Source: Brachynemurus nebulosus (Eukaryota > Arthropoda > Insecta > Neuroptera > Myrmeleontidae). From it: 64,000 nucleotides of DNA. The position numbers and the translations under genes are program-made. The notes under the pieces are model-generated. The model was given only the letters and a program-made list of their open reading frames with translations. It was not told the DNA's origin and did not search any database. Position 1 is the stretch's first letter. The number at the start of each line of letters is the position of its first letter. This document shows, in pieces, positions 35,866 through 48,640 of the stretch. The stretch lies in the NCBI GenBank assembly GCA_035578155.1, contig JAPWDM010000046.1:333501-397500 (forward strand), read 5' to 3'.

Positions 35866-36273
35866 GTATTATTATTATTATTATTATTATAGACTTTTAC
35901 GCCAACCTGGCGCTCACTACTCAGTAGGACAGTACTGGGTAACATTCACCTATACCGGCATTATGCAAGGTATTAGGCTCTGTGGAAGGGTAATGTGCCA
36001 AACCAATCCGTAAAAGTACCGTAGTACCATTTACGGACGGGTTTGTCACATCACTCCTTATATTGTTGTTGTTGCTTGAAACGAGGTGTTATGTGTCTAT
36101 TTTGGTGTACACTGGTTCGTACGACGAGACTTTTGTGGGAGCGTAGATGTTGGCTCAATGACAGACGGCTGTGAATGTCTAGTTCGTTTTCGTGTCCTCA
36201 GAGAATAGGTAGGATTAGGGACAGAGGGAAGGGAAAGGACTGTTTGTGTTTGTGTGTGTGTTCGTGTATGTGT
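35866..36273 (-). mobile_element. Family X copy 3
   Basis: TAA tail, then the shared 3' sequence, extending ~385 bp upstream to a GTGTGTGTGT-rich segment. It ends at the TTATTATT tail of copy E. Confidence 0.75.
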
Positions 36274-39141
36274 TATTATTTTTTTTTTTTAATTAAAATT
36301 GGGGGACTGCTGCCGGTGGATGGCGCGGTCAGCAGCACCCGGCGGCATCGCCTACCAAGGGCATGCGCCGCCATAGACGATAAAGATAAAAACATACACA
36401 AAACAGACAGGAACACATAAATGCAATAGACCAGGGACAAACATACACAAATAAAAACCAACGATGAGCCCTGCCATTCCAGGGATTAAAAAGAACGGAC
36501 AGTCCTTGGTGACGGTACGATAAGTACTAGACAGAGCGTACGGTCACCAAGGCCTGAAAACCATCGCTGGGACTCCCTCCGAGGTGTGAAGGGCTTCGGA
36601 GTGGAGAAACCTGACTAGAAACACACAAGTATCACAGCAATTATCACAATAAAAGATCACAGATAATACTTATTACGTCACTGGGGAGCCACAGGCCCAC
36701 CAGTGACGCAATAAGGAGTTAAAACAATACCGCTGTAGAGCCATAACAACAGGCCTACAGCGGCATAACATAATATCACAGAAAAAGAAAACAAATGATG
36801 TACCACCTCGGGTGTAAAGAGCCCTCAGCGGTACATCGTTAAAAAGAAATAACAACAACAAAACAACACGTATAAATAACAACAGTACCACTAAGGGTGT
36901 AAAAGGCCCTTAGTGGCATAACGAGAGACTAAAAGTACCCTGCTAGACCAGCTGGAACAGGGTATGGTTAATAAATAGATAAATTTGGACATCACAAAAA
37001 ACTTTTGAACACAAAATTTAAAATAGACTGAGATAAAATTTACTATCGGGGGAGAATCAAGAGACGACTTGAATAAAAACTGAGATGTTAAGCCCCTACA
37101 GTCTCTGAAGAAGGTTCGAATTTCTGAGAAATTCAATCATCCTTCTTTCAGAGACAGCATCATAACTAAGAGCGTTGGCTACATTATTCGGGAGCTGCAA
37201 CCTCTGGCGCAATGGCTCAAAGGTTACACATTCCTCAACTATATGTCTCACGGTCAGCGCCGTCCCGCAGGCGGCGCACCTTGGCTGATCCTCACCGGCG
37301 AGAAGATGACGATGTGTTAACGCCGTGTGGACCAAGCGTAAACGTGTCAGGGCCACACTATCTCGCCGGTTCAGATTTACAGGTGCCGGAGTTCTTCGGA
37401 CCTCAGGTTTCACCTGTCTGAGCTTTGCCGTGAGGTTGTTCCACTCACGTTGCCATTTATGATCAATCGCGGATCGTATGCTCACTCTCAGATCCTCTGG
37501 GCGAATGGCAATGTCCTGTGGCTCACCGACTTCGGCTGCATGACGTGCTGCCTGGTCGGCGAGTTCATTGCCAGGTATCCCCACATGTCCGGGTATCCAG
37601 AAGAAGGTGATAGACTTCTGGCGGAGCATGTAGAGATACGTCAGGATGTTCTGCACCAGTGGATCGATGGTATGAGAGTGGCAGATCGCTTGCAACGCGC
37701 TCAACGAGTCGGAACAAATGAGGAATGCGCTGTCTTCGGATGTTTGACAGAATCGCAGGGCTTGCAGAATAGCAAATAATTCCGCAGTATACACAGTGGC
37801 CTGGGGAGGAAGTGACCAAGCGTGAGGATCGTCACGAATGACGATGGCACTTCCCACACCCGTAGCTGTTTTGGAACCATCTGTGTATATGCAGAGAGAG
37901 TCAAGTTCGCTAATGATCTCGTAGAAGCGGGATCGGTATTCGAATGAACTGGTCTCCTCCTTGTTGAGACCAGTCAGGTCGAAACGACACCTTACTTTAG
38001 GGATCAGCCAAGGAGGTACTTCCATAGGACGTTTGGGAAGTACCTTGGCGAACTGTAAGTGCAGACTCTCTAATAACTCCTGCGTTCGAACGGCCACTGG
38101 TCGACTTATGGTGGGACGTCGACCGTAGAGCCCCTGTAAACGGTATCTGAATAGAGTCGGGTGATTGATATGCGTAGGTGTTGCATATACCCCCGCTGCA
38201 TAATTGAGCAAGAGACGCTCACGTCTCAGTCGCAGCGGAGGCAGACCCGACTCTACGCAGAGGCTCATAGAAGGGCTCGTTCGAAATGCTCCCGTAGCCA
38301 GTCGTATGCCTGCATGGTGAACAGGATCTAGGAGTAGAAGCGCAGACGCCCGGGCGGAGGAGTAAGCAATGCTGCCGTAATCAATCCTAGTCAGAACTAG
38401 CGATTGATACAGGCGAAGCAACGACTCCCGGCCCGCACCCCACGATGCACCAGCCAAGCACTTAAGCATGTTGATTGTCCTGCGACAACTCGCAGCTAAG
38501 GCTTGGAGGTGTGGGCGCCACGTAAGTTGTTTGTCGAATATAAGTCCTAGAAACCTGACGCTTTCAACGCACTGAAGGTTGGATCCTTTCAATGTGAGAA
38601 CAGGATCCGGATGTGCGTTGCGCTTTCTGCAGAAGTGAACCACCGATATTTTTTGTGGTGAGAAACGAAAACCAAGAGCTTCTGCAGAAGTCACCACTTC
38701 GTTGATGCCTTGTTGCAGCCGTTGTTGGATATCCTCAGTGGAATCGGCTGCATAGAAAATTGTGAGATCATCAACGTACAAGCAACGACGAATTGGGGCT
38801 GAAGCTGCAGTATGACTGACTGCGATGGAGAACAAGGTGACACTAATGGTGGAGCCTTAAGGAACACCATTCTCCTGGGAGTGGGCCTCAGACTCAGTGT
38901 CACCGACCCGGACACGAAGAGAACGGTCAGTCAGAAAACTTTTTACGGACTGAGGGAGGTTACCTCTTAAACCCCAGTCGTGCAGCTTCTTGAGAATGCC
39001 ATACCTCCAGGTCATATCATAAGCTTTCTCCAAGTCGAAAAACACGGCCACAAGGTGTTTTCGTTGGAGAAAGGCGTCTTGAATGGTATTCTCGAGGCGA
39101 ACAAGATGGTCCGTAGTCGAATGGTATCGGCGGAACCCATG
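36274..39141 (-). mobile_element. I-clade LINE copy E, 5'-truncated
   Basis: 3' tail, 3' UTR (to 37095), then ORF2 back to just upstream of the first RT palm motif. The 5' end joins the tail of family X copy 4. Very similar to copy B throughout, so both inserted recently. Confidence 0.85.
37096..39135 (-). pseudogene. I-clade ORF2 (RT and RNase H), one nonsense codon
   Basis: The RT starts at FFDLEKAYDMTWRYGIL and includes catalytic YVDD. RNase H carries YTDGS, YTAEL, SDSLSAL and GNELADQAA, and the Cys/His tail ends LLQRL. The frame is open for 579 codons downstream of a single in-frame stop. That stop replaces the glutamine of the VPQGS motif (TAA at about 38857-38859, minus strand; copy B has Q there). 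The joint RNase H/C-terminal frame is intact here and serves as the reference that reveals the frameshift in copy B. Confidence 0.85.
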
Positions 39142-39375
39142 TGTTATTATTATTATAGACTTTTACGCCAACCTGGCGCTCACTACTCAGTAGGACAGTA
39201 CTGGGTAACATTCACCTATACCGGCATTATGCAAGGTATTAGGCTCTGTGAAAGGGTAATGGCCAAACCAATCCGTAAAAGTACCGTAGTACATTCACGG
39301 ACGGGTTTGTCACATCACTCCTTATATTGTTGTTGTTGTTGCTTGAAACGAGGTGTTATGCGTCTATTTTGGTGT
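39142..39375 (-). mobile_element. Family X copy 4
   Basis: TAA tail and ~220 bp of the family X 3' end; the 5' cut coincides with the tail of copy 5. Confidence 0.75.
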
Positions 39376-39471
39376 ATATTATTATTATTATAGACTTTTA
39401 CGCCACCCTGGCGCTCACTACTCAGTAGGACAGTACTGGGTAACATTCACCTATACCGGCATTATGCAAGG

Positions 39472-39474
<3 letters not shown>
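39376..39474 (-). mobile_element. Family X copy 5 (short)
   Basis: About 85 bp of the 3' end plus TAA tail. Its 5' end joins the (TTA)n tract at 39475. Confidence 0.75.

Positions 39475-39549
<75 letters not shown>
39475..39549. repeat. (TTA)n microsatellite at the head of the train
   Basis: About 25 TTA units; probably the original TAA target or the tail of a lost element. Confidence 0.95.
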
Positions 39550-40050
39550 GTAAGTAATTTAAGGAGGTGACTCACCCGTCTCTCCAATGTTGCTCAAACT
39601 AAATTTCGAATTCGAAAATTTCATTCCTATACGTTACACTAATTGTTTTAAACTATTTCCCATCAAGAAGTTCTAGAATTACTCAAACAAAACGATTATC
39701 GGCACTGTCACCCCCTAGTTAACTACTTTTAGACTTAATATTAGGAAATTAAGCAAAAACAGGTCAATTAAATATTTTTACGTAGATTTGAAATCTATAA
39801 ACAAAATTTGTATATATTTTAATTTTTACCCTCTTTTTTCAAAATTAACCCCCAAGTTTTAACCTTCAACCACCCCTCTTAAAGTATTTTGAACAATATA
39901 TCAATAGATAGCTCTTTAAAAGAGAGCAATATCGCCAATTTAAACTTTTGCTCTATGTCTTACCGTTTTTGAGATATTTGAAAAATTAAATTTTTACCCC
40001 AATTTTCGGAGCGCGATTTTACCCCTTAAAAACGTTTTTTAGCAGAAGCT
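39550..40050. repeat. Palindromic CAAG-end element, copy C (part of one arm)
   Basis: Matches the right arm of the element at 26147 from the GTGACTCACCC segment to the AAACGTTTTTTAGCAGA segment. The true end and the other arm are missing. Confidence 0.7.
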
Positions 40051-41244
40051 GATATTTTTTATATTATTAGGTAGTCACCCTCAATATAGTGACAAAGTTT
40101 CATATTTTTTTTTTTTTTTTTTTTTTTGAATTTTGTCACCTTGTAAGCTTTTATTGTCAGTCCCGCCCCCCACAACTTAAGCATAAAAATATCAGATCTG
40201 TCTTTGTGCCCTTTGTGGTATAATTAAGAACTTTTTTTGAGGTTCTGAATTAGTCCAGTTTCACGTTTTAGACTTACCCCGTTAGTCTTCGAACAACTCT
40301 TAAATAAAATAATTTGTGAAAAGAGTATGTTAGAGAAATAAAAATTAAATTATATTTCAAAAACAATAAAAACTAAAATAAACCTTTGAAATACACACAT
40401 TTTGGTTATTGATTTGCAAATCCTTATACCCACCTTCCATCCCCTCGGTGTAAACGGGAACTAAGATTAAAATGAATAAAATTAGACCTCCATAAAACTT
40501 GTCATCCTCAAAACACAAATTTAGATTTGCTAATAAGAAACAAGGTGTTCCAACAATTTTCCAAAAAAAACAATTTGTATGTATCAGAAAGTAACCACCA
40601 CTGAAAATATTAAATTCTTGCTTAACGTATCGAGCTCAAAATTTTTAATTCGTGGAATATGAAAAATCTTAAATAGCTTATAATTTTCTGCTATTATCTG
40701 TCTTTTTAATCATAAAAGATGGTAGGTAGCCAGGTGGAGAGGGGTGATTAATCATATCCAAAATTTAAAAAAATTTCACATGTAAAATAATACAATAAAT
40801 TATAAGTAGGTAATAGACATTGTAGAATAAAGAATTAAATAAAAGAATTAATTGTAAAGTCCCAATTCAAAATGTAGTTCTCTCTTATATCCAAAATTGT
40901 TTCTTTATAAAGGAGTTGCAATTCAATAATTGAAATTCACGTATTTTATGAGCTGATAAATCGCAAACAATATTTAATCGCAAAATATAGTTTATTTATT
41001 TTTTTTTTTCACTTTAATTAAATAACTTTCTTTTATGTCAAAGAGATGCGGGGTGGTTTTTATAAGGGGTTGCGACTGAATAATTAGAATGCGCGAATTT
41101 AGAGCTTTAATCTTAAACATAATCTCCTTTTTATTTTTAAAACATAATCTATTTTTTTATTTTTCAAGTATCTGATTCTTTCTCAAATTTCATTAATTAA
41201 GGGTAGTTTGGAGACTACGGGGGTGAGCTCAAAAATTGAGATTA
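40051..41244. other. Non-coding stretch
   Basis: A long poly-T at about 40109-40127 and a weak relative of the 25345/41245 arm at 40160-40250; otherwise nothing definable. Confidence 0.4.
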
Positions 41245-41510
41245 TACTTGTTCAAAAGCTCATAAATAGCTCCTAATTCTACTGAAAAAAAAAATTGGTC
41301 TGAAATTTTTATTTTTAAGCGGCGAAGGGGGGCTGAGTCGAACTTGACTCGCCCCCCCCCCCACTAAAAATATTAAATTCTTGCTCAGTGTGTCGAGCTC
41401 AAAATTTTTGAACCACGGAATACGAAAGCTCATAAATAGCTCCTAATTATACGCTATTTGTTTTTTTTTTCGGTTCTTAATGGTGGGGGGCTAGGTCGAG
41501 TGGGGTTTTT
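41245..41510. repeat. Right inverted arm bracketing the retroelement train
   Basis: Reverse complement of 25345-25597, including CTCATAAATAGCTCCTAATT twice and the GTCGAACTTGACTCG segment. Confidence 0.75.
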
Positions 41511-41814
41511 ATATTTATTTTCTAACTATTAAAGTGGAACAATTTATGTATTCGCTATGTAAATACTTGTATGAAGCAGGATAATTGTTAATACATAGTA
41601 AATTTCGTACCATTGTGTGCAATCATTGCCAAAATACACCTATGATAATTTGTAAGAAACTGACAGTTTAACAAGACAGGTCAATGTAGAAAAATAAATA
41701 AAAAATACCGTTACGTTCTACTTAAATAGAAATAACCGTCCTAAAGGAGTAACAAGAACATTGCACAGAGGCCACTAGCCGGTGCTTTTAAGACTTGGTA
41801 CACATACAGAGCGT
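41511..41814. other. Non-coding stretch
   Basis: Nothing recognisable. Confidence 0.35.
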
Positions 41815-41816
41815 TC

Positions 41817-42250
41817 ATAAAGTTCCGGAACAGCTCCAAAAAAGTTCAGTTAATATTGACTTTATCGAAAAATAACCCGGACAAAAGTTTCATGGGAAGA
41901 AATGAGGAACTAGAAAATGACCTCGAATTTGGCCATGAGCATGACCTTGACCGACCAGTATCATTTTTTTCGTTTTTATGACCTTCACACGACTTTGGGA
42001 TATGAAGTATGAATATGGTTTTGAACGTAGAATTTCCCGCTCTTTCCGAATCCGAGGTCAAAAATAGGGGTTTCCATTTAAAAAAATAAAGTTAACCTCC
42101 AAATTTTGGTCAAGGTCATGTTCAAGGTCAAATTCGAGGTCATTTTCTAGTTCCTCTTTTCCTCCCATGAAACTTTTGCCCGAGTTATTTTTCGATAAAG
42201 TCAATATTAACTGAAATTTTCAGCTGTGCCGGTACTTTATGAACGCTCTG
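41817..42250. mobile_element. mariner-type foldback MITE
   Basis: CAGAGCGTTCATAAAGTTCC at the left and its complement CTTTATGAACGCTCTG at the right, with TA on both sides. Arms of ~150 bp include GACCTTGA-rich sequence and GGTCATTTTCTAGTTCCTC. 434 bp, non-coding. The size and TA target fit a Tc1/mariner derivative. Confidence 0.8.
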
Positions 42251-42252
42251 TA

Positions 42253-43309
42253 TAATACATCGAAAAACGTTAGACGATTGTTTTTATTTGTGGTGACAAA
42301 TAATTTTGAGGGCAAGAATCACCCCTCAAAATTAAAAATAAAGTAAAATCAAGTAAAATTGCGATTTTGCTAATTACTCAAAAAAGCTACAAAGTTTGAG
42401 AAAAACTTGAACACATTTCCACCTTTCAAAAGCCTAATTAACAAAAAAAGACAAATGTTTAATAATGTTTATGATGTGCTACATTTGTACAAAGGTTCAG
42501 TCGGCGAGTATTACTTACAATGTTGGTTTAGTACGTATATAAAGAGACCCCCTTAGAAATTAAATTTATTTCAGCATTCGGTTTTGGGCGAAACTGACAC
42601 ATTTAATTAATTTGAACATTACTTTATGGTATTCAATATTTGCTGATAATTAATAAAGCACTTTAATTTGTAAAAAGACTACTTTTATTATTAAAAGTGA
42701 TACATATTTTGGCAAAGTAGTGTTCTATTAATTTTATTAGAAATTTCCACATCTCAACTTTCTATTTTTTCTAGTTTTCGCACTAAAAATATGTAACGAA
42801 CGAAGTTCGCCCATAAATACCATTCCATTTGTTCCCATGAATAGAACTATTAGAGGCATAATATAATTAAAACAAACATTAAGTACTCTGTTAACAAATT
42901 TAGGTCTGATATAATCTTACTCCTAAAAATTTAATATACAAAATACTGACTGACACTTACTGTATGAAAATTAGCTGGTTTTGTTGAATTCCGAACTAAT
43001 ATAAATCCAGTGTTTTGTCTCCCTTGTAATGATTTATTGAATCAATTAATCATCCGTCGACTTCACTTGTTAGACCATATTTTCTTTCTATTTAATTGTT
43101 GAATTTTTATTTTATATTTTATTACGCCAGATAAGAACTAGTGAGTTGCGTAATTACTCTGTTTGTATACAGAGTGTTGTTAAAATTTGAAGTGGGAAAT
43201 AAAATAATGGGACAATTTTTTTTAAAATTATATTTTGAAAATATATACCGAATTATGCACATATAAAAATATAATGCTTTATAACCAGAAACGGGCAATA
43301 ACTAATAAA
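42253..43309. other. Non-coding stretch
   Basis: AT-rich. A segment at about 43170 (TATACAGAGTGTTGTTAAAA) resembles a mariner terminus, but no partner end was found. Confidence 0.4.
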
Positions 43310-43575
43310 AGTTATTTTAAAAAGTTAAAAAACCCGGCTTCGTCAAAAGCGAACTAAAGAGTTGTAAATATGATGAAAAAAAATCTGAATAAAAATGTCG
43401 AACAATCTCCAGGCATCAGATATATCTGCTCGGTTTGTTTGAACGTGTATCCAACTTAACATTTTTATTCACTTTTCTGGTTTCATTTTATCTTGTTTAC
43501 ATCTAGATCGCTTACGCAGTCGAGTTTTTTGACTTTTTAAATTTACTTTTTTATTTACATCTTTTAATGCGTTTT
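43310..43575. repeat. Foldback MITE, family M2 copy 2
   Basis: Diverged relative of 20710-21005: AACCCGGCTTCGTCAAAAGC at the left and the complement of AACTCGACTGCGTAAGCGAT at the right. Confidence 0.6.
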
Positions 43576-43629
43576 TTAACTATTAAAATTATACATCAAC
43601 GGAGTCATGTGTTAACGTTGACTTTTTTA

Positions 43630-46600
43630 CAGATACGCGACACCCACTGCTGGATAGACCTATTACCTATGAAGAAGTCATCTTTTCTTTAAGCAATAGC
43701 AAGTCTGGAACAGCAGCAGGAAATGATTTAATTACGAATTAATTTTATAAAAATTTACCACAAAATTGGCTTTTATATTTGGTAACTATGTTTAATAAAG
43801 TATTGGAATCCGAACATATTCCCGATGCTTGGGTAACCATGGATATGATTATGATATTTAAAAAGGGAGATCATCTTAACCTTTCTAACTACCGAGGGAC
43901 TGCTTTAGTTAATATAGTATTCAATTTGGCAAATGTTATTCCGGAATGTCAAGCTGGTTTTAGGGCGGGTAGAGGTTGCATAGATAATATATATTTACGG
44001 TGATGTCGATAATTCATCTACAACTGAGGCTTCCCAAGAGAAAAGTCTATGCTCTCTTTGTCGATTTTAAACGAGCCTTTGACTCTATCAATTACAATAA
44101 ATTGTGGATTAAATTATTTAGTATTGGAGTGAGCACAAAAATAATTCGCTTATTAAGAAATCTATATTCAAACTGCTCCTTCCGAATAAAAGCCAACGAC
44201 GTTACTCCAATGCTATACATATTACGGAAAGTGTCCTTCAGGGAGAATCTTTGAGTCCTCTCCTCTTTAAGTTGTTCATAAGCAGTGTTGGGCAAGATAT
44301 AGAATTTTATTATCTAGATAACAGATAATAGATAACATAATTTAAAATATCTAGATAAAGATAACAGATAATTTAACAGTTATCTAGATAAAATTTTAGA
44401 TAACAGATAAGATAATATTTACAGATATAATGCACGAGTTCAATGTTTATCAAAAACCGATTTGCGGACCGGTGCCGGACCACGAAGGTATCTCTCTGGC
44501 GCGCAGAAAGATGTGTGAATTACAACAAATTACAAAAATGTTTAAATGAATCTTTTTGGCGATAAAAATCATATGTTTTGGAATTTAATTTTTTTTAACT
44601 TACGGCACATGTTATGCCACACGTCTAGCACAACAGAAAACAACATTTTTGTTTTAAAAAAAGAAAACGGTGGAGCTAATTTTATGCCCAAAAAATAGTT
44701 TTTGAATATAAAATTTCGGGATTTAGCTTCAATTATTTACGGCACATGATAGTACACGACTAACAGAATATCACACAACCATTTTGTTTAAAAAAGAAAA
44801 TGGCGGTGTTAACTTGGTGGGAACATATTTATGGTCGACCTTGCATATACTATCTACTATGACCTATAATTTTATATTCTCTCTAATGGCGGGAATCATC
44901 CCAAACTAAATGAATTCTATTTATATTTAAAATTAAAGGACTGGTTAAGTGTCGATATTTATCTGAATTACACTGTGGACCTAGTGGTCGGGAAACGACA
45001 TTTCATATTACACGACTAAATGTTATTCCAACAAATGAACGAAATGATTCCAGGATACAAGAATTTTATTTAAAATTAAAGAATTGCTTTTAAATATTTT
45101 TCTAATGTTTAAAAAAGTGTCGATATTTTTCTGAATTACGTGGTCGACTAAGTGGTCGGACAACGACATTTCATATTACACGACTTAGTATTATTCTAAT
45201 TAATGGCGGAAATAATTCCAGTTCTATCATATCAGTTATTGAATATAGTGAAAATGGTGAATTTATTTTCAACTTTCTTTTTTTTTTCAGAAAAATTCAA
45301 GATATATTGTCGTTATCTTATCTTTTTCTTTCGCTAAATAAAAAGATAAGATAAAAGATAACTTATTTTAAAAATATCTAGATAAAAGATAATAGATAAC
45401 GAAAACATTATCTAGATAAAATTTCAGATAACGTTATCTAGATAAGCACAACACTGTTCATAAGTGACATGAAAAGTTTTTTTCGATCTAATAATGCGCA
45501 GGGCCTAAATGTTGATGGGCTACAAGATATTCTAATGTTGCTATTTGCTGATGATTTAATCATTTTAGCCGATTCTCCGGGCGGCCTGGATAAAAAACTA
45601 CGATTTCTCGAAAAATATTCCTTGAGCAACGACTTAGTTGTGAACAGCGATAAGACGAAGGTCATGGTGTTTCGGAGAGGTGGTAAACCGATGAATCAGA
45701 AATTCTATAATTTTAACAAACAGCTTGAAATAGTATTGAAGTATGTGTATCTCGGTATACCGTTTACCACATCATCACTTTTTGTTGAAGCTGCATCTAT
45801 GTATGTAACTAAGGCAAAATCGGCAATTGGTTCGGTTCTAACATTATTAAAACCAGAAACTGGAACTCACGTATCTTACTATTTGATTCCATTGTTAAAG
45901 GCAATCTTTTTTACTGTATTCCGGTGTAGGGGTTACAATATTTCGATTTGATTGAATGTGCGCAGTGTATGTATTTTAAAAGAATATTAAATTTGCCTAA
46001 CAACACACTGAATTATATTGTCATAGTTGAAACAGGCATATGTAAGTTAGTAGTTCGGGTGGTTGAACTAACCTTGAACTGGCTATACAAAATATTGAAG
46101 ATGGATGGTGATCGGTACCCAAAAATTTACTATAATCGGTTATTGGCACTCAGCCTAAATCCTGGAAACTCCAAAAATTATAACTGGGTAACCCAACTGC
46201 AGGATATCCTAACTCTTATTAATTTCGGTGACAATGCAATTTTTCATGATGCCAATGCTTTAAAATCTCGTCGTGATACGATTATTTCATCTTTGACAAA
46301 CTATTACATGTCTGTTGATCTATAAGCTGTTCAACAATCTACTTTTTGTAGTATCTATCGTACTTTGTCGCTACAAGCTTAGCTCAACCATATCTGAATT
46401 TAGAAATTCCTATTTGCTTCCTCAGATTATTTGCTCAGCTCAGAACAAGTGGTGGTAACCGTTTAAGATTTGCCGTATCGCATTATTTAGTCAACATTCA
46501 GACGGATCAAATAAGCTGCAATATGCAATCCCTAGAAACTCTAGATCACATTATTTTCGAGTGCCCAATTTATAATTATATCCGAGGTCAGTTTCTAAAC

Positions 46601-46735
46601 GAGTTTATTTTGACTTCGAATAAAAGCTTATCGAGTCTACTATCTACCCAGTCAAAGCACCATCTCATTCGTTTGTATCGCTTCGTCGATTCTGCTATAA
46701 GAATACGAGCAATTGCTAGAGACGAAGAGTAAAAT
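43630..46735 (+). pseudogene. LINE ORF2 pseudogene interrupted by a hAT-type element
   Basis: RT motifs read in order through stops and frameshifts. SKSGTAAGNDLI and FKKGDHLNLSNYRG come first, then ECQAGFRAGRGCIDN, then YALFVDFKRAFDSINYNKLW, then ESLSPLLFKLF. After the insertion come LLFADDLIILADS (catalytic FADD intact) and NSDKTKVMVFRRGG. Downstream, KRILNLPNNTLNYIV matches the post-RT region of the LINE at 56905, and a late ETLDHIIFECPIYN gives an H...C Cys/His tail. The frame is continuous across the hAT insertion once its 8-bp duplication is considered. No endonuclease is legible. Same clade as the minus-strand LINE at 56905; exact clade not assigned. Confidence 0.8.
44283..45456. mobile_element. 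hAT-type non-autonomous element in a LINE
   Basis: Ends CAGTGTTGGGC and the complement of CAGTGTTGTGC, with a perfect 8-bp target duplication TTCATAAG (44275-44282, 45457-45464). Both subterminal regions are packed with the palindromic word TTATCTAGATAA and AGATAACAGATAA variants, likely transposase-binding repeats. The interior has two diverged direct duplications (CGGCACATG segments; GTGGTCGG segments) and no transposase. Confidence 0.9.
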
Positions 46736-47202
46736 TCAGCACACAGTAACAACAGTAATATGAAAACCGCTTAATTTAATTTTAATTTTATTATTTCTAA
46801 AATAGTTTAATTTTGTTAATTCGAAGAAAAAAAAATTTAATGGCTTGATAACTCTTTTCTGGCATTTTGGATAACACTTTTTGCAATTCTTAAATTAGAA
46901 TGAAAAAAACTGTCAATAAGAAGGTTCATGGGTATCTATGACTTGTACTGTGTATTTTACGATGAAAAGAATATTGTTATTTAGGTATATTTGAAAAATA
47001 GTTTGTCACGTAAAAAAAGGAAATCTGCTTTCTCTCACACATAAAAAGAGACAGTCATTCGGATACTTCCATACACAATAATAAAGTTAAAATTTTAGTT
47101 CTGAATTGCTAAAGTATATCTATTATTTTATTGAAATTTTGTATATTTTTGATTTATAATATCTAACATGTCTGTGCCAACTTAATTGTATTATAAACGA
47201 AT
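46736..47202. other. Non-coding stretch
   Basis: AT-rich sequence between the LINE and a TA tract; nothing definable. Confidence 0.4.
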
Positions 47203-47607
<405 letters not shown>

Positions 47608-47613
47608 AATGTC

Positions 47614-48640
47614 AGTAGATAGTTTTGGAAAGTTCGGGGCCCACCTACACTCCTGCCAATTTTTTGAGAGACCTTGGCAGGAGGCAGCTGTCTTATGTGG
47701 GTTCTGGCGCCCAACCTAACGGAACCCTGGCAAATCTAAGAATTATACTTTTCACTACTAGATGGCGCTGAACACTAGCGAACTCTGTGCGTAAATTTTA
47801 AAATTGTCAATAGATGGCACTAAAGATCCTTTGATAGTTATACTTTTTACTAACAGAGGGAGTTGCTAGTCTGAACACTAGCGAACTCTGTGTGTAATGT
47901 TGACAAATTGTCAATCGAAGGCGCTGAAAATCCTTTGATAGCTATATTATTTTCTCACTTCTAGATGACGCTAAACACTAGCGAACTCTGCACCTAGATT
48001 CAGAATTCCGCCTTAAAAAAATTTAAACTGTCACTGCGCTTGTGACATCTTTAGAAGGCATACTCTATATTTGCACAAGAATAAATAACAACCAGAAGAG
48101 TAACAGAAAGAAAAGAAACGATAGTCAGGTAAATTTTGATGCTCGAGGCTTGGAAGAAATTGGAAGAATATGTTAGTTCAAACCGATCATTGTCGTAGTT
48201 CCAGGGCAGTAGTGTATTTTAAAATAAAATTTCGTTACAAATTTAAATTGTAAATTTTGCAAATTATATTATATTAACATGGAGAATATATCTAAATCAC
48301 ACAATGTTTATTTAGTGAAGAATTGTGAAGAATTTTAATAAGTAAATGCTAGCTAACAATAACAAATCATCTAATATATTGTATTATTTTTTTTTCATAA
48401 TCGAAATCCTATACCGGCTTTGTTAGATATAGGTAATATACCCGAAACCACCCCTTGCTTTTCACAAAACACAGGCAATCAAGGTCATAGCAGGAAATAT
48501 CGGACCTCTTATTCTGTTACTCTTCTGGTTGTTATCTCTTCTGTGATATTTGCTAAAAGACGGGTTTTAACTTTTATGATTATATATTTTTATCTGAAAA
48601 CAAGTTTATGCAGGTTTTCCTCTAAATAAAAACACATTTT
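47614..48640. repeat. Left terminal inverted repeat (interrupted)
   Basis: About 548 bp once the nested 471-bp insertion (48075-48545) and its duplicated 8 bp are removed. It contains repeated GAACACTAGCGAACTCTG blocks (near 47770, 47870 and 47965), i.e. its own ~100-bp tandem structure, and ends at a TTTCCTCTAAATAAAAACAC segment. Confidence 0.8.
48075..48545. mobile_element. Nested MITE with 8-bp duplication inside the Maverick-like left repeat
   Basis: An ATATTTGC duplication flanks it (48067-48074, 48546-48553), and the uninterrupted right repeat has a single ATATTTGC. Ends ACAAGAATAAATAACAACC and the complement of CACAGAAGAGATAACAACC, then CAGAAGAGTAACAG in both. An 8-bp duplication fits hAT or P-type elements. 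No transposase. Confidence 0.75.
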
